Source: Eupeodes corollae (taxonomy: Eukaryota; Arthropoda; Insecta; Diptera; Syrphidae). From it: a stretch of DNA of 64,000 nucleotides. The stretch lies in assembly GCF_945859685.1 (NCBI RefSeq), contig NC_079148.1:118144156-118208155 (forward strand), read 5' to 3'. Below are positions 1 through 11,419 of the stretch, piece after piece. Each line of letters starts with the position of its first letter. The stretch's first letter is position 1. Below the pieces are notes generated by a model. It was not told the DNA's origin and made no database searches. It was given only the letters and a program-made list of their open reading frames with translations. A program made the position numbers and the translations under genes.

Positions 1-1190
1 ATTTCAAGATATTATTAAATAAAAGCCTATTTACATTTAAACAAAATTTGTTTGTTTACTTTTATTAATATTTAAAAGGAATAAATCAAACATTTATTCC
101 ATTTGGCACACATTTTAATTTGATGGTCTTAACAAATATTATCAATCAAATCAAGCACATGTTGATACAGCACCCTGAGTAGGATTCTAGGGTTAAGCAC
201 CTGTTTGGAGAATAGCACAAATGCAAATACAACTGAGTCTAAAATTGTAATTTCCTTCAAAAATCTTCTTACTTTCGAGGTCAAAGACATTTTATTTTAT
301 GGCGAAACTAATTAAGTAAAAAGGTTTTCCAGATTTAAATTGGATGTCAATAAAATTATTAATATTTAAATTTTTATTATTTCGATTTTATTGACATCTT
401 AATCAAATTTTCTGCGGGTTTTCTTTGAAGAAACTCAATAATATAGCATCAATGATAGCACCTTTCATTTTGAATACTGTGGAACATAATTTTGTTTTTA
501 AATTATAATTTATTTTTTTTTATATTTAAATACACTTTATAAATTAATTTATAAGTTTTTTATATAAAATTATTTTTATATTGAACAAAATAGCTTGTCT
601 TCAAAATCTGTTAACAAATTTTTGAAAAGATAATTTATAGGTATATAAAGTATAATTATACGGAAGGCAATATTATTATATTCAGTCCAAAAAAATTCAA
701 GTCTAGCTATAAAATAAACTTTTATAAAATCTCGTTTAGTTGAAAAAAGGACTAGTTGATATTTTATTTAATAAAAAAAAATTTAAGGTTGAAAATAAAA
801 CTATTTTAAAATTCTCAAGATATTAAACTTTTTCTACATACAAAAAAATGTATATAAAATGTATTTTAATTCTTTTTTATCATTTACATTTTTATAAAAT
901 CATGTTGTAGAATAAAATTTGTTTCAAAAAGTTAATTTCACTTTTTATCTTTTCTTTGTTTTAATTTTTATCAGTGTATTCATTATTCCTAATGCATCAG
1001 AGTGTTGACTTACCGAATTAAAAGTAATGAGTAAATAATAATGATGGTATAACGATAAAACTCAAATTTAATACTATTTCACAAATTGTTTTAACAATTA
1101 TTACACAATGTTGTGTGGAGTCAAAAACATTTTGTAGGTCAAAAACCATGAACAAAGAACATAATTTTCTTTGTTTTTTTTTTTTTGCAG
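1..1190. other. AT-rich noncoding stretch
   Basis: No gene or recognisable transposon protein was found on either strand. The sequence is poly-A/T rich, and the short open frames in it look like chance. It ends in a long pyrimidine tract followed by TTTTGCAG (ending at 1190), which has the form of a splice acceptor for the next entry. Confidence 0.5.
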
Positions 1191-1368
1191 AAAAATGTGT
1201 CACCTTAATTTTTTCAAGGCCAATGCAATTTCAGAACCGAAATTAGCACAGATTAAAAATATTGACAATTTTGACGAGCTTGATTTTGAATTACAAAAAT
1301 GTAATGCAGTCATTAGCATAACTTATGCAGTACAGTACTTTGGACATTCATTTATGTGGATTCCATAA
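1191..1368 (+). CDS. candidate terminal exon of an unknown gene
   Basis: A run of about 15 T followed by TTTTGCAG forms a strong-looking splice acceptor. From there a frame stays open for about 58 codons to a TAA at 1366-1368. The peptide begins near MCHLNFFKANAI and includes the acidic stretch NIDNFDELDFELQKC. I recognise no domain. No upstream exon was located, because the window starts 1.2 kb before it. It may be the last exon of a plus-strand gene entering from the left, or a chance frame behind a T-tract. Only the acceptor shape and the open frame support it. Confidence 0.25.
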
Positions 1369-1905
1369 TCGGTATATGATTATTTTTATTCTAAACTGAT
1401 TAAATATCAGTTAAAATCTAAATGGTTTAGTTGAAAGTTATTTAAAGAATTTTGTATTTTATGCAATAACAACTATTTTATTATATATTAATGATGTTGT
1501 CAATCCATTCCTAATTGTCAGTACTAGTAATACCTTATAGTAAGATCCCACTTTAATAATCCTTCCAAAGTACTTACTTTACAGGTTTTTAAATTTGACA
1601 GACAAGTCATGAGAATAATAATATAAGTGTGATAAGTCATAGATCACGTGAATGAAAAGAATGCAGACACGACGCGGATTTGACAGACGGACAAGCTGGC
1701 TAGAAATTCAGCCAAGAAAACAGAATTTTTATAGTCACTTAATGTGATTTCAAATAAACAATTTTTAATGTTGTTTTGTTTATTTTTAGTTTTAATTGCA
1801 TGGTAATGTTTTGTTTTTCTCTCTTTTATGTGCACTTGGATCTAAAATTAATTTTTAAAGATAGCGCGTGCACCATCACCATCTCAACATGTAGGTAGGT
1901 ATATA
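1369..1905. other. noncoding, nothing recognised
   Basis: AT-rich sequence between the exon candidate and the Tc1-like element. It ends with the TA dinucleotide at 1904-1905 that serves as the left target-site copy of that element. Confidence 0.45.
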
Positions 1906-2125
1906 CAGCTATGGCCAAAATAATAGCAACGCTCCTTACTTTTAGGTAGTACTGTATCCTGCACTTTAGTTAGGCGAGCCGTTGAACAAATAGCTGTGTT
2001 AGTGTAACGGTTATTATATTGCCAATCTATTGAACGTTTGATCTTGTGAGTAAAAATTAGTTATTTGTAATATTATGCACACAGTAGATAGCAACTACAA
2101 AATTTGCTGGCCAAAAAATAGCAAC
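1906..2125. repeat. left end with outer and inner terminal motifs
   Basis: The outer inverted repeat starts at 1906 (CAGCTATGGCCAAAATAATA). An inner degenerate direct copy lies at 2106-2125. The roughly 200-bp spacing fits two transposase-binding sites per end. Confidence 0.75.
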
Positions 2126-2619
2126 ATTTAAATAAAAGGAAATAAAAAATTATATTAGCTTAAAACAGTCAAAATTTTGGTGAGATTTGTTAATCAGAAA
2201 ATAATTTTGAAATTTTAGGCTCATTTTTTTAAATATGGCACATAGAAATGGGAAGAGCGAAGCACTGCACTGAAACCAACGAGAAGCCATTTTAGCTCTG
2301 CATAACAGCGGTAGATCCATGAGAGATAGCAAAGGTCATTGGGCGCTTTGCCAGAATGTTGTGGAATGCTATAAACTCTAAAAATGTTGAAGAAACCAGA
2401 GGACATACGTCTAAAAAGCTACGTTGGTGAGAAAAGCTAAAACGAATCCGTTTATGTCCTCAAAAGATCTGCAGCGAGAAATACTAACGTCAGTTAGTTC
2501 TAGAACTGTTCGTCTTTTCTTGCAGGGTGCTGGCCTGTATGCACGATCTCCAAGGTAGGTGCACTTACTAAGGCATCAGATGAAAGACAAACCACTTCAG
2601 GCCAAGAAGCAGTGAAGGA

Positions 2620-3185
2620 ATGTGCTTTGCAGCGATGAAACGAAAATAAAGTTATTCGAAATGGATGGAAAACAGTTTGTTCTTCGCACAAAGTGCGAGG
2701 CTTACAATCCGCGGTACACAAAACCAACCGTGAAACATGAAGGTGGCAGCATAATATTATGGGGTTGTTTTTTCTTGATGGGGTGTTGGTTCAATATTCG
2801 TTATAGATGGCATAATGACAAAGGAGTCGTATGTGGACATACTGCAAAATGTTATGCTTCCGTGGGCTGGCGAAAATATGCCACTTAAATGGCGTTTCCA
2901 GCAGACAACGACCCTAAGCATACGGCAAAATCAACAAAGCTCTGCTGTCAGCGAAACAAATTGGAATTAATGGAGTGGCCTTCTCAATCACCGGATCTTA
3001 ATCCTATTGAAAACCTCTGCAATGAACTGAAGATTGAAGTTATTAAGCATACACCGGCCAACAAAGCGGATCTATGGAGAATTGTCCAAGAAGTGTGGTA
3101 TTCGATTCCACACGAAAAGTGCAAGAAGTTGGTAGAATCCATGCCAAATCGAATGGATGCAGTGTTGAAAAATAAAGGGTATTAA
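2620..3185 (+). pseudogene. Tc1-like DD34E transposase relic
   Basis: Two overlapping frames encode the catalytic part of a Tc1-like transposase, the enzyme that cuts and rejoins the element at TA sites. The first (2622-2888) contains SDETKIKLFEMDG, with the first catalytic Asp, and GGSIILWGCF. The second (2889-3185) contains ADNDPKHTAK, with the second Asp, and then SPDLNPIENL, with the catalytic Glu. The Asp-to-Glu spacing is 34 residues, the DD34E class. A one-base loss near 2900 separates the two frames: the upstream frame reads WRFQQ where the downstream one resumes at DND. The DNA-binding N-terminus (about 2190-2620) is only a broken trace. All three catalytic residues survive, but the gene cannot make a full protein. 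Confidence 0.88.
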
Positions 3186-3234
3186 ATATACATTGGTTAT
3201 CAAAGTGTGTTGTTTTTTGTTAAATTAATCAGGT

Positions 3235-3420
3235 GTTGCTATTATTATGACCAACTTGTTGGGAAGCATAAAGTAAATGGAAGTTTTGCACACCTCTTTA
3301 AGTTTTAAAAAAAGAATATACAAAATATTTAAAAAACATACTTACCTACTGCCTACTTTAAGTACTACACACAATATTAGCAACAATTAGAGAGTGTTAC
3401 TATTATTTTGGCTATAGCTG
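3235..3420. repeat. right end with inner and outer terminal motifs
   Basis: The inner motif (3235-3255, GTTGCTATTATTATGACCAAC) and outer motif (3394-3420) are inverted relative to the left end. Their spacing is about 160 bp. Confidence 0.7.
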
Positions 3421-4225
3421 TATGTAGTATATCGTGCGCTCTACTTAACAACAACAAAAATTAAGAATTTAGTAGAACAAAGTTTAGATATGAAATTACT
3501 ATTATTGTTATTGATTGAAAATCAATGAATTGACATGCAATATTGTTAAATATAGAAATTTCATTTCAAAATTGAAAAATAAAAATAAATAAGAAAACAA
3601 TCATTTTGATTAATGTAACTTTGAAACTAAGTAGAAATTTTACTTTGGATTAAATGAGAAACAGAAGTTAAATCAATATTATCAACATGCTTTAGAGGAA
3701 CTATAAATTATGCTTTGTTTTATGTGTTGAAAAAACAGGATTATTTTAAAAAACCAAAATGAAAACCTCAACAAATTAATAGACACACTTTAAAAACGAC
3801 CATATTAAACTTGGATGTCTGTTAGTGAATAAATGTCACCATTATACACGGCAAATTAAGACACATATTTATAGGACGAAATAAAAATTTAATTATGTGC
3901 ATAAAATTGTCTAAAAGGCAAACATTTTTTGAAGTACTTTTTTTTTTATAGAAATATTATAAGTTGTTACGATTGTGACATTTTCATTGAAAAATAAAGA
4001 AACTGCTGAAAACAACCTTTTTTCAAGTCTTGCTGCAGGTAATGACAACTTTGTCACAGAGGTAAAAATATCAGTTTAAGAATTGTAATTGTTTTTTAGT
4101 TTGTGTCGGAAAATGATTTATGTCGTCATACGGCTTACTTTTATAAAGAATAATTAATTGAACCCAAACATTTTTTGTAAATACGCGAACCTGCTTTTTG
4201 TGAATTGTTTTTTTTTTTTTTTAAG
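3421..4225. other. noncoding, nothing recognised
   Basis: AT-rich sequence with homopolymer runs, ending in a T-run just before the first LINE fragment. No coding signal was seen. Confidence 0.45.
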
Positions 4226-5532
4226 AGAAAACTAATACTCTTTTCGAGAAGATATAAAATTCCTCAGATTAGGCCACCCAAGATTAAAGGAATCCCATTA
4301 AGCTTTTCCGATCAAGCTAAATATTTAGGCCTCATTTTAGACAAAAAACTAAATTGGAAGGCAAATATTGATGAAAGAGTAAAAAAGGCTACTGTAGCGC
4401 TTTTGACTTGTAAAAAAGCCATATGATCAAAATGGGGCTTCTAACCAAAAATAACCCACTGGCTATACACTTCGGTAATCAGACCGATACTCATTTATGG
4501 AGCTGTCGTATGGTGGACCGCACTGGACAAGATGGTAAATCTAAATAAGCTCATCAAAGTCCAGCGGTCAGCAGGTATGTGCATCCCAAAGCACTTCGCT
4601 CAACACCAACCGCAGCACTGGAAGTGCTTTTAAACCTAACACCTTTTGACATCTTCTCCAAAATGGTGGCAGCTAACTCATGTGTAAGGCTTAGAGCCAC
4701 CTCTCAATGGACCAGTAACAATATTGGACATACTACTATTCTAGACAGTTTCAGATCTATCCCAGATCGCTTAGACTATACCTCCCCAAAAGTGGTATTC
4801 GGTAAAAGCTTTCATGTGTCAATCCCTTCAAGATCCTCCTGGGAAGAAGAGAGACCCCTGGAAGACGATGCGGTACACTTCTATATAGACGGCTCAAAGA
4901 CCGATCACGGAGTTGGAAGTGGTATCTTTTCGGAACAGCTGAATCTTAGTCTATCCTAAAGACTTCCCAATCAATGCAGTGTATTCCAGGCTGAAGTAAT
5001 GGCGATTAAAGAAGCACTATCCTGGCTCAAAGAAAACGTTATATCTTTTAAGGATATACGAATCTTCTCAGACAGCCAAGCCGCTCTTAAATCTTTCGCG
5101 TCTGTCTCCACAAACTCTCAAACAGTCCACGATTGTCGATCATCTCTGAATGAGATGACGGAACAGTTTAACATTCACCGGGCCACAGAGACATTCCGGG
5201 AAATTGCAAAGCCGATGAGCTCGCCAAAAACGGAACAATTCTGCCTAACGTTAGACAAAAACATAACATAGGAACACCACTTGCTACATAGATGGTCACA
5301 TAGTACCACCTGCCTAGCAACTAAGCAAATATGGCCAAGTATAGACTTAAAACGGTCAAAAGGCTTGATATCACTGAGCAGACAAAGTATAAGCTCTTCA
5401 ATTGGATTAATAACAGGACAATGCCTCATAGGAAGACATGCTCTGAGGCTAGGGGTCTACACAAATGACTTCTGTAGAAACTGCATGGACGAGGAGGAAG
5501 AGGAAACAGTCCAACACCTTCTATGTACATAT
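4226..5532 (+). mobile_element. RNase H-bearing non-LTR retrotransposon fragment (copy A)
   Basis: This fragment covers the end of the reverse-transcriptase domain, the RNase H domain and the start of the C-terminal cysteine region. It begins at LFSRRYKIPQ, followed by YLGLILDKKLNW, and runs through an RNase H region with DGSKTDHGVGSG, AEVMAIKEAL and FSDSQAALK. It ends at CRNCMDEEEEETVQHLLC. Relative to copy B it has several breaks: a stop near 4424, a frameshift near 4578, a stop near 4957, a ~10-bp deletion near 5178 and another frameshift near 5270. Both ends are missing; at about 5533 it passes directly into copy B. The domain set points to the I/R1/LOA group of LINEs. Its residues differ more from copies B and C than those two differ from each other, so it is probably a different subfamily. 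Confidence 0.85.
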
Positions 5533-8376
5533 CTCTCTGTAATCCCTTCTTCGATAACACCAGTGAACTGGCAAACGATTGACACAAAACGTCTCTCTAA
5601 CTTTATTGAAAGTACGAAAAGGAAACTTTTCAACCGGGCCAAAGCTGCAAGACTAGCCTCTCATTGGGACTCCTACAAAGAATCCCTAAGAATCTACAAG
5701 AAGGCACTAAGGAAATCCAAGCGATCTTCTTGGCGATCCTTCTGTGGCATGATAGAAGAAACTTCTGAAGCCTCTAGGTTACGGAAAATTCTTTCAACTA
5801 ATCCAGCTATGCCAAGCTGCTTGAAAAATACAGACGGCTCCTGGACAAATTCAAGTAATGAATCGCTAAACTTACTATTGGACACTCACTTTCCTGGTAG
5901 TTCTCTTACCGAAACTTGCAACAGCTTTATACGTTCAAGTTCAAATTCAACATATCCACAAGGTCTAATCAAAAAGGATAAGCTACAATGGGCTCTCAAC
6001 AGCTTCAAACCATTTAAAGCTGCAGGACCAGATGGTATAATACCAGTCGAATTACAAAAGGCTTCTGATATAATTGCACCAATCCTTGAGGCAATTTTTA
6101 CCAGCTGTCTTTACCTGGTCCATGTTCCCTCGGCATGGAGAGAAGTTAAAGTTGTTTTTATACCTAAAGCAGGTAAATGCTCCCAAGTCAATCCTGAAGA
6201 TCTACGACCTATAAGTCTATCATCATTCCTTCTTAAGACCCTGGAAAGATTGATTGATATCCATTTAAGGGCACGTATCGATACAAGACTTCTGTCTTCG
6301 TCTCAACATGCCTACTGTAAAGGTAAATCGGTGGAAACAGCGTTACACACTTTAGTACGCACCATCGAATATTCCCTCCGTCATAAAGAGTTCACTATGG
6401 TTGCTTTCCTTGACATCGAAGGTGCCTTTAACAACGTGGACACATTTGCAATCACATCTACACTAACATCTCTAAATGTAGAGAGTTCGCTTCGGGAGTT
6501 AATTCATTGAATGCTTACTAGCAGAATAACTCTTCTGGTAGACGATCCGTTAGTAGAGGGACACCGCAAGGTGGTGTTCTATCCGATCTCCTCTGGAACC
6601 TAGTGGTGAATGAAATCCTAACTAGTCTGGATGCGGAGGGTTTCAGAGTGATAGCCTATGCGGTCGACCTCGCTATAGCAGTTTCAGGAAAGCATCTTAA
6701 TATCCTAAAAGAACTCTTACAAAATGCCTTGGACAGACTAATACTTTGGGCTGATCGGTGTGGACTGGGTGTCAACCCACACAAAACCGATCTGGTCTTA
6801 TTTTCGAGGAGATACAAAATTCCATTTGTCAACCCTCCTTATATTAAAGGAATCCAATTAAACGAGGCTAAATATCTAGGTCTTGTCTTAGACAAAAAAC
6901 TAAATTGGAAACGCAACGTACAGGAAAGAGTCAAAAAAGCTACTGTAGCTCTCTTTTCTTGCAAAAAAGCTATTGGTAATAAATGGGGTTTACAGCCCAG
7001 AATCACGCATTGGCTATACACATCGGTAATCAGACCGATTTTAACCTACGTTGTGGCAGTATGGTGGACTGCTTTAGAGAAAGGTGTAAACAGGGATAAG
7101 TTAAATAAAGTCCAACGTTCAGCCTGCCTGTGTATAAGCGGATCGCTTCGCACGACCCCGTCTGCAGCACTGGACACCTTGCTCTACCTTACACCTCTTG
7201 ACATATTTAGCAAACAAATAGCTGCAAGCTCTGCTATTCGCATCAATGCTTCGTCGCAGTGGACTAACAACAACATTGGCAACTCCGTAATTCTAAGGTA
7301 CTTAGAATCAATTCCAAAGCACACAGACTACACCATCCCCTAACTACAATTCGACAGGAATTTCCAGATTTCTATACCTACCAGATCTTTTTGGGAGGAT
7401 AGGACATTCTTGGAGGATGAGTCAATCCACTTTTACACAGATGGCTCAAAAACCAAAGAAGGGGTTGGTGGAGGTGTGTACTCTGAACGACTGAAATTAA
7501 GTCTCTCATTCCGCCTTCCTAATCATTGTAGCGTGTTCCAGGCGGAACTTTTGGCGATTAAGAATGTCTTGTCTTGGCTCAAAGAAAACGTGATATCAAC
7601 ATCTGATATCCGTATTTTCTCTGACAGCCAGACCGCTATCAAATCTCTGGACTCTGTCTCTACAAACTCTATAACAGTCCATAACTGTCGATCATCTCTA
7701 ATGGAGATGGCGCAATAGTTTAATATTCACCTTTGCTGGGTGTCGGGCCATAGAGACATTCCAGGTAACTGTAAGGCAGATGAACTCGCCAGGAACGGTA
7801 CAGTACAGCCCATCCTACCACGTTTGGCAAGTACTGGCATTCCAATCGCTACTTGTAAACTGTTGCTAATGCAAGACGCTGCGAGGAGGGCAGGCACCAT
7901 GTGGAACAACATCTCCACGTGTCAAGACACAAAAAACATCTGGCCAACACTGGATATAAAACGTTCAAGGTGCTTGCTCTCTATAAGCAGATCGCATATA
8001 AGCTCGATAATAAGTATCATAACCGGACACTGTCTAATAGGAAAACACGCCACGAGACTAGGCGTATTCTCAAATGACTTTTGCAGAAGCTGTATGGGCG
8101 AGGAAGAGGAAGAAACGGTTCTTCATCTTCTCTGCACATGCCCTGCTCTAGCTCGAAAACGCAAGAATTACCTAGGACAATTCTTCTTTAACGATCTAAA
8201 CGATCTAAATCATATCGGTATAATCAGCCTCTCACGTTTCGTAAGGGACTCAAGCTGGTTCCATTGAGCTTAGGAGGAAGCCTCAAGATTCATGTGGTAT
8301 CACAATGGGCCATTAAACTGGCCTAAGTGTTTCCGTTTCTATCTTGGACAGCCACTATAACCTAACCTAACCTAAC
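5533..8376 (+). mobile_element. RNase H-bearing non-LTR retrotransposon, 5'-truncated (copy B)
   Basis: This is the longest copy of the family, starting in the linker before the reverse transcriptase. In order, its protein pieces show FKAAGPDGIIPVEL, LRPISLSSFLLKTLERL, KGKSVETAL and FLDIEGAFNNV (5533-6510), then GTPQGGVL in a shifted frame near 6555. After that come the active-site region (mutated to YAVDLAI at 6657-6674), YLGLVLDKKLNW, RNase H with DGSKTKEGVGGG, AELLAIKN, FSDSQTAIK and ADELARNG, and the cysteine region CRSCMGEEEEETVLHLLC. Its breaks are a frameshift near 6510-6600 and stops at about 7341 and 7717. A short 3' UTR follows the stop at about 8267 and ends in a CCTAA repeat. The endonuclease and first ORF are absent, as expected for 5' truncation during reverse transcription. 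Domain order fits the I/R1/LOA group. Confidence 0.9.
8361..8375 (+). repeat. (CCTAA)3 tail of LINE copy B
   Basis: Three CCTAA units close the 3' UTR after GACAGCCACTATAA. Copy C ends the same way at 40711-40730. Confidence 0.85.
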
Positions 8377-11089
8377 AATATTTTCCTACATTCATCTTTC
8401 ATAAGGTGTAAATGAACACTTCTAATCTCAACACTTATTTAAATGTAATCCAAAATTGTTACTTAAGTGACATTTTAATTAAATAGGAGTCAGTGGATAG
8501 TAAAATTTTATCTGACGATAAATTAAAACAATACCATCTTTAAATATTGCAAAGTACAGTAAAAAAAAAGTTAACATAGTTTTGTTACCGAAGTGACACT
8601 TCTGAACATCACATCATTTAGTGAATATTTTAAAAATCAAAATGAATAAAAACGGATTGAGTACATACCTGAAGTCATTGAAGCTAAATGTCTGTCAAAA
8701 TGACCAAGGTTATAAACCTCTAATCTTCAGCAAAATTGAAAATCAATAAATTATAACTACCTTGTGACCTTCATTCACAGTTCACACTCACGAATTTCTT
8801 AGCAGATTATTCATATTTTTGTTGATTACTTTACAAATCTCTTATGATATTGAGTACATGTACACTTCGTAAAAACCTTTATATGTATAACCTATAGTTT
8901 TGTTGTGCTATACACTATACAACAGAAGCTTTTGTTTATGCAACGTGCCGGCAAAACTCTATATATTTGCCTTCATATCATCACTATGCCATTTCAATCT
9001 GAAGAACCCCCCTTTATCTCCACCACCTGACAGTTCCCCTTACCAACCCACCCATATTTATATTTGAAATTGAGCTCAAGGTCGTGTCACACATAATATA
9101 CAAACAAATACGGTACGCGAACCAAACAACATCCATATGTTGCATGCTACTGCTTCTGCTACTTCTGGCCCAAAGCGCTACAGATAGATACTATATACAA
9201 TATCTGTACATACATAATTTCTCTCCCTATATATAGTATTTATTGTATATAGGTAAATAAAGAACTATTAGATATGTACACATAAAAGTTCGACTCGAGT
9301 CTTCTATAATAAAGCATATATTGAGTTCGAGATTCTTTACCATACCTAGTCTATAGATATTTATTATCTCGAACAAAACGATGAAATAATATGATTTTCA
9401 TTTTGAGTACAAGAAAAAAAGCTTTATTCGGTCTTCAGTCTGGTTGGTCTCTGTCTATGGTGTGGGTCGGTCGGTATATGGTGTATGACCATAACAAAAA
9501 CAACAACCGGCATTTGTGTGCTATTGGAACTTTCTTACTTAAATACAACAAAGAAGAGAGATACATCCATAAGCTTTTTTGCAGCTCTATAAAAGTTAAT
9601 AAAACACACCTCCAACACAAACGCGCAAGCCGCACTCAGCTGATACCTCTACCTACAGTCTTGTGAACATTTTGGTTGCCTAGGAGCATTCGAGAACTCT
9701 CTTTCTCTCTCTCTCGAATGTTGTGGGGGAGGGTGGTAAGAAATACAGGCTGATTGTACATTATCGCTAAACCACCCGCAAAATTCCCTCACTTGCAACC
9801 TTTTTTTCTGACTCTTACACAGCTCGTAATGTACATAGTTGAAAGATTGCGATTGCGAGCGCAAAGGCAAAAACGTCAACTTCAAGGCTAAAGGATGATG
9901 GTGGCGCTGACTGACAACAACACCAACAACAAAAAAAAAAAAAAAACAGTACGAAGAACGACAACGCCGACGACGACGACACAGCCAACGTTACGTATGT
10001 TACTTCTTTTATATTCAATTCTTCAATACAGTACAGTACAGTACAGTATTGTTGGCTATAGGTACCTACACCTAGCTATGCCGTTCTAACGGAGCACTCG
10101 AATAATTGGATTAGATAAATAGGTCAGTATACGGTTACAAACGAGCGACAACATCAAAATGGGGCTTATTATTTGTATATGTGTGTACTGTACATGTGCT
10201 GTAGGTACTTGTTCTAGAGTATATACAGTACACCCATAATACTGCATCGACACACAACTCACTTTTATACATAAATGTGGAGACTTTTCGACGTTAATGA
10301 TTTTTGTGTTCGTAGTTTTAACATACAATATAAATTAGTATGTAAAATGTAATATTTTGGCTTTGTCAATTGGAATGTCACATAAAGAGTGTGCCCCTCT
10401 ACTAAGACTACACACCTACCTTACCGTTAACTAAATACATATATAGATACATATATGATGATTTATCAAACGCATTACATTTAGCTTTTGGCTTATAATA
10501 GCGAGCGAACAAAAGAGTTGCATAAGAAAACAGAAAACGAAAACAAATAACAAAGAAATTACTTTTACTGTGAAAAATGCGAGGTTGCTGTTGGTTTTTA
10601 AAAACCATGCTGTTGCCATCAGCAAACAAAATTTGGTTTTGCGACGCTAAAATGGTATCACAAAGAAATATATAAGCGAAAAAGAAGACAATGGTAGCTT
10701 AGGTGGCAGTTCCAAATAGATACATTTAAATGGGATTCGTTTTAAGTTTTAGTAAGATTTTAAAACCATAAGTTGTAAATTAATATTATCTGATTTAAAT
10801 TTTTTTAATAGTTTTTGAAAGTGAGGAAATCTTTAAGAAGTTGTTCAATTTTAGTGGCATTCACTTTTTTTTTAATTTCTCTATTTTATTTACTTTATAT
10901 GGCACGTTTTGCATTCGTACAGAATTTTTAATTCGAGTTCTGTTTTTTTATGACTAAAAACAATAGAAGTCTTCATACAAATTTTTAGTCAAAAAAAAAA
11001 TCGAATTCTCTTAAAAACGAACCGAAAGAGTTTTATTAAATTTTCTCTAAATTTTGTTTTCTTAACTTGGCTTCTTTCAATAAAAAAAA
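8377..11089. other. noncoding region with microsatellites
   Basis: No supported gene. The stretch 9000-10700 is less AT-rich than its surroundings. It holds a CT-rich run (about 9697-9716), an A-run (about 9931-9947) followed by GAC/ACG-rich triplets to about 9990, and an ACAGT repeat (10028-10048). Open frames in it are of low-complexity composition. It could be intronic or regulatory sequence of an unseen gene, but nothing directly shows that. Confidence 0.4.
10028..10048. repeat. (ACAGT)4 microsatellite
   Basis: Four consecutive ACAGT units, seen directly. Confidence 0.9.
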
Positions 11090-11375
11090 AGAAGCTGAGA
11101 TGCGACCCACAAAAAGTTTGAAGTTTTAAAATTACCAACAACATTTTGCATATAATGAAATATGTAGTTTGATTTGAAAATCTATATTTCTTAACGAGAT
11201 TTTTAATCGAAAATTATTTTTTATCAAATTTCGTAAAAGTTTTTTTAAAAGATATTTGAGTCAAAAATCAATTTTTAAGAACTTTTTTTTAGGTTTTTAT
11301 TTTTGGTTTAAAAAACTGTCAATTCGATTTTTCAAATAATTTTACAAGATGTCAAAAACGTTATTTTTTTTTTTG
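11090..11375 (+). repeat. truncated copy of the ~170-bp-unit repeat family
   Basis: It starts at AGATGCGACCCAC, a degenerate form of the GGGATGCGACCCACAC motif at about 11597. It then shows one body unit with GATATTTGAGTC near 11260 and AACTGTCAATTCGATTTTTC near 11316. It lies in the same direction as the fuller copy that follows. Confidence 0.6.
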
Positions 11376-11419
11376 TTAAAACTGTAAAGTAACACTTGCC
11401 AGGTCAGCTTTTATAAGAT

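Larger units (their letters stand above)
1906..3420 (+). mobile_element. Tc1/mariner-superfamily element, full length, inactivated
   Basis: The 1515-bp element runs from CAGCTATGGCC at 1906 to its inverted counterpart ending GGCTATAGCTG at 3420. TA dinucleotides lie on both sides (1904-1905 and 3421-3422), as expected for Tc1-type TA duplication. A second copy of the terminal motif lies inside each end: GCTGGCCAAAAAATAGCAAC at 2106-2125 and, inverted, at 3235-3255. This is the IR/DR arrangement known from some Tc1-like elements. The interior carries a plus-strand transposase relic (separate entry). Both ends are well kept, so it could still be moved by a related enzyme, but its own gene is broken. 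Confidence 0.9.

Noticed and set aside
5281..6510. 409-codon open frame as a host gene
   Set aside because: It is a chance in-frame join of two LINE fragments; both halves match retrotransposon domains in the wrong order.
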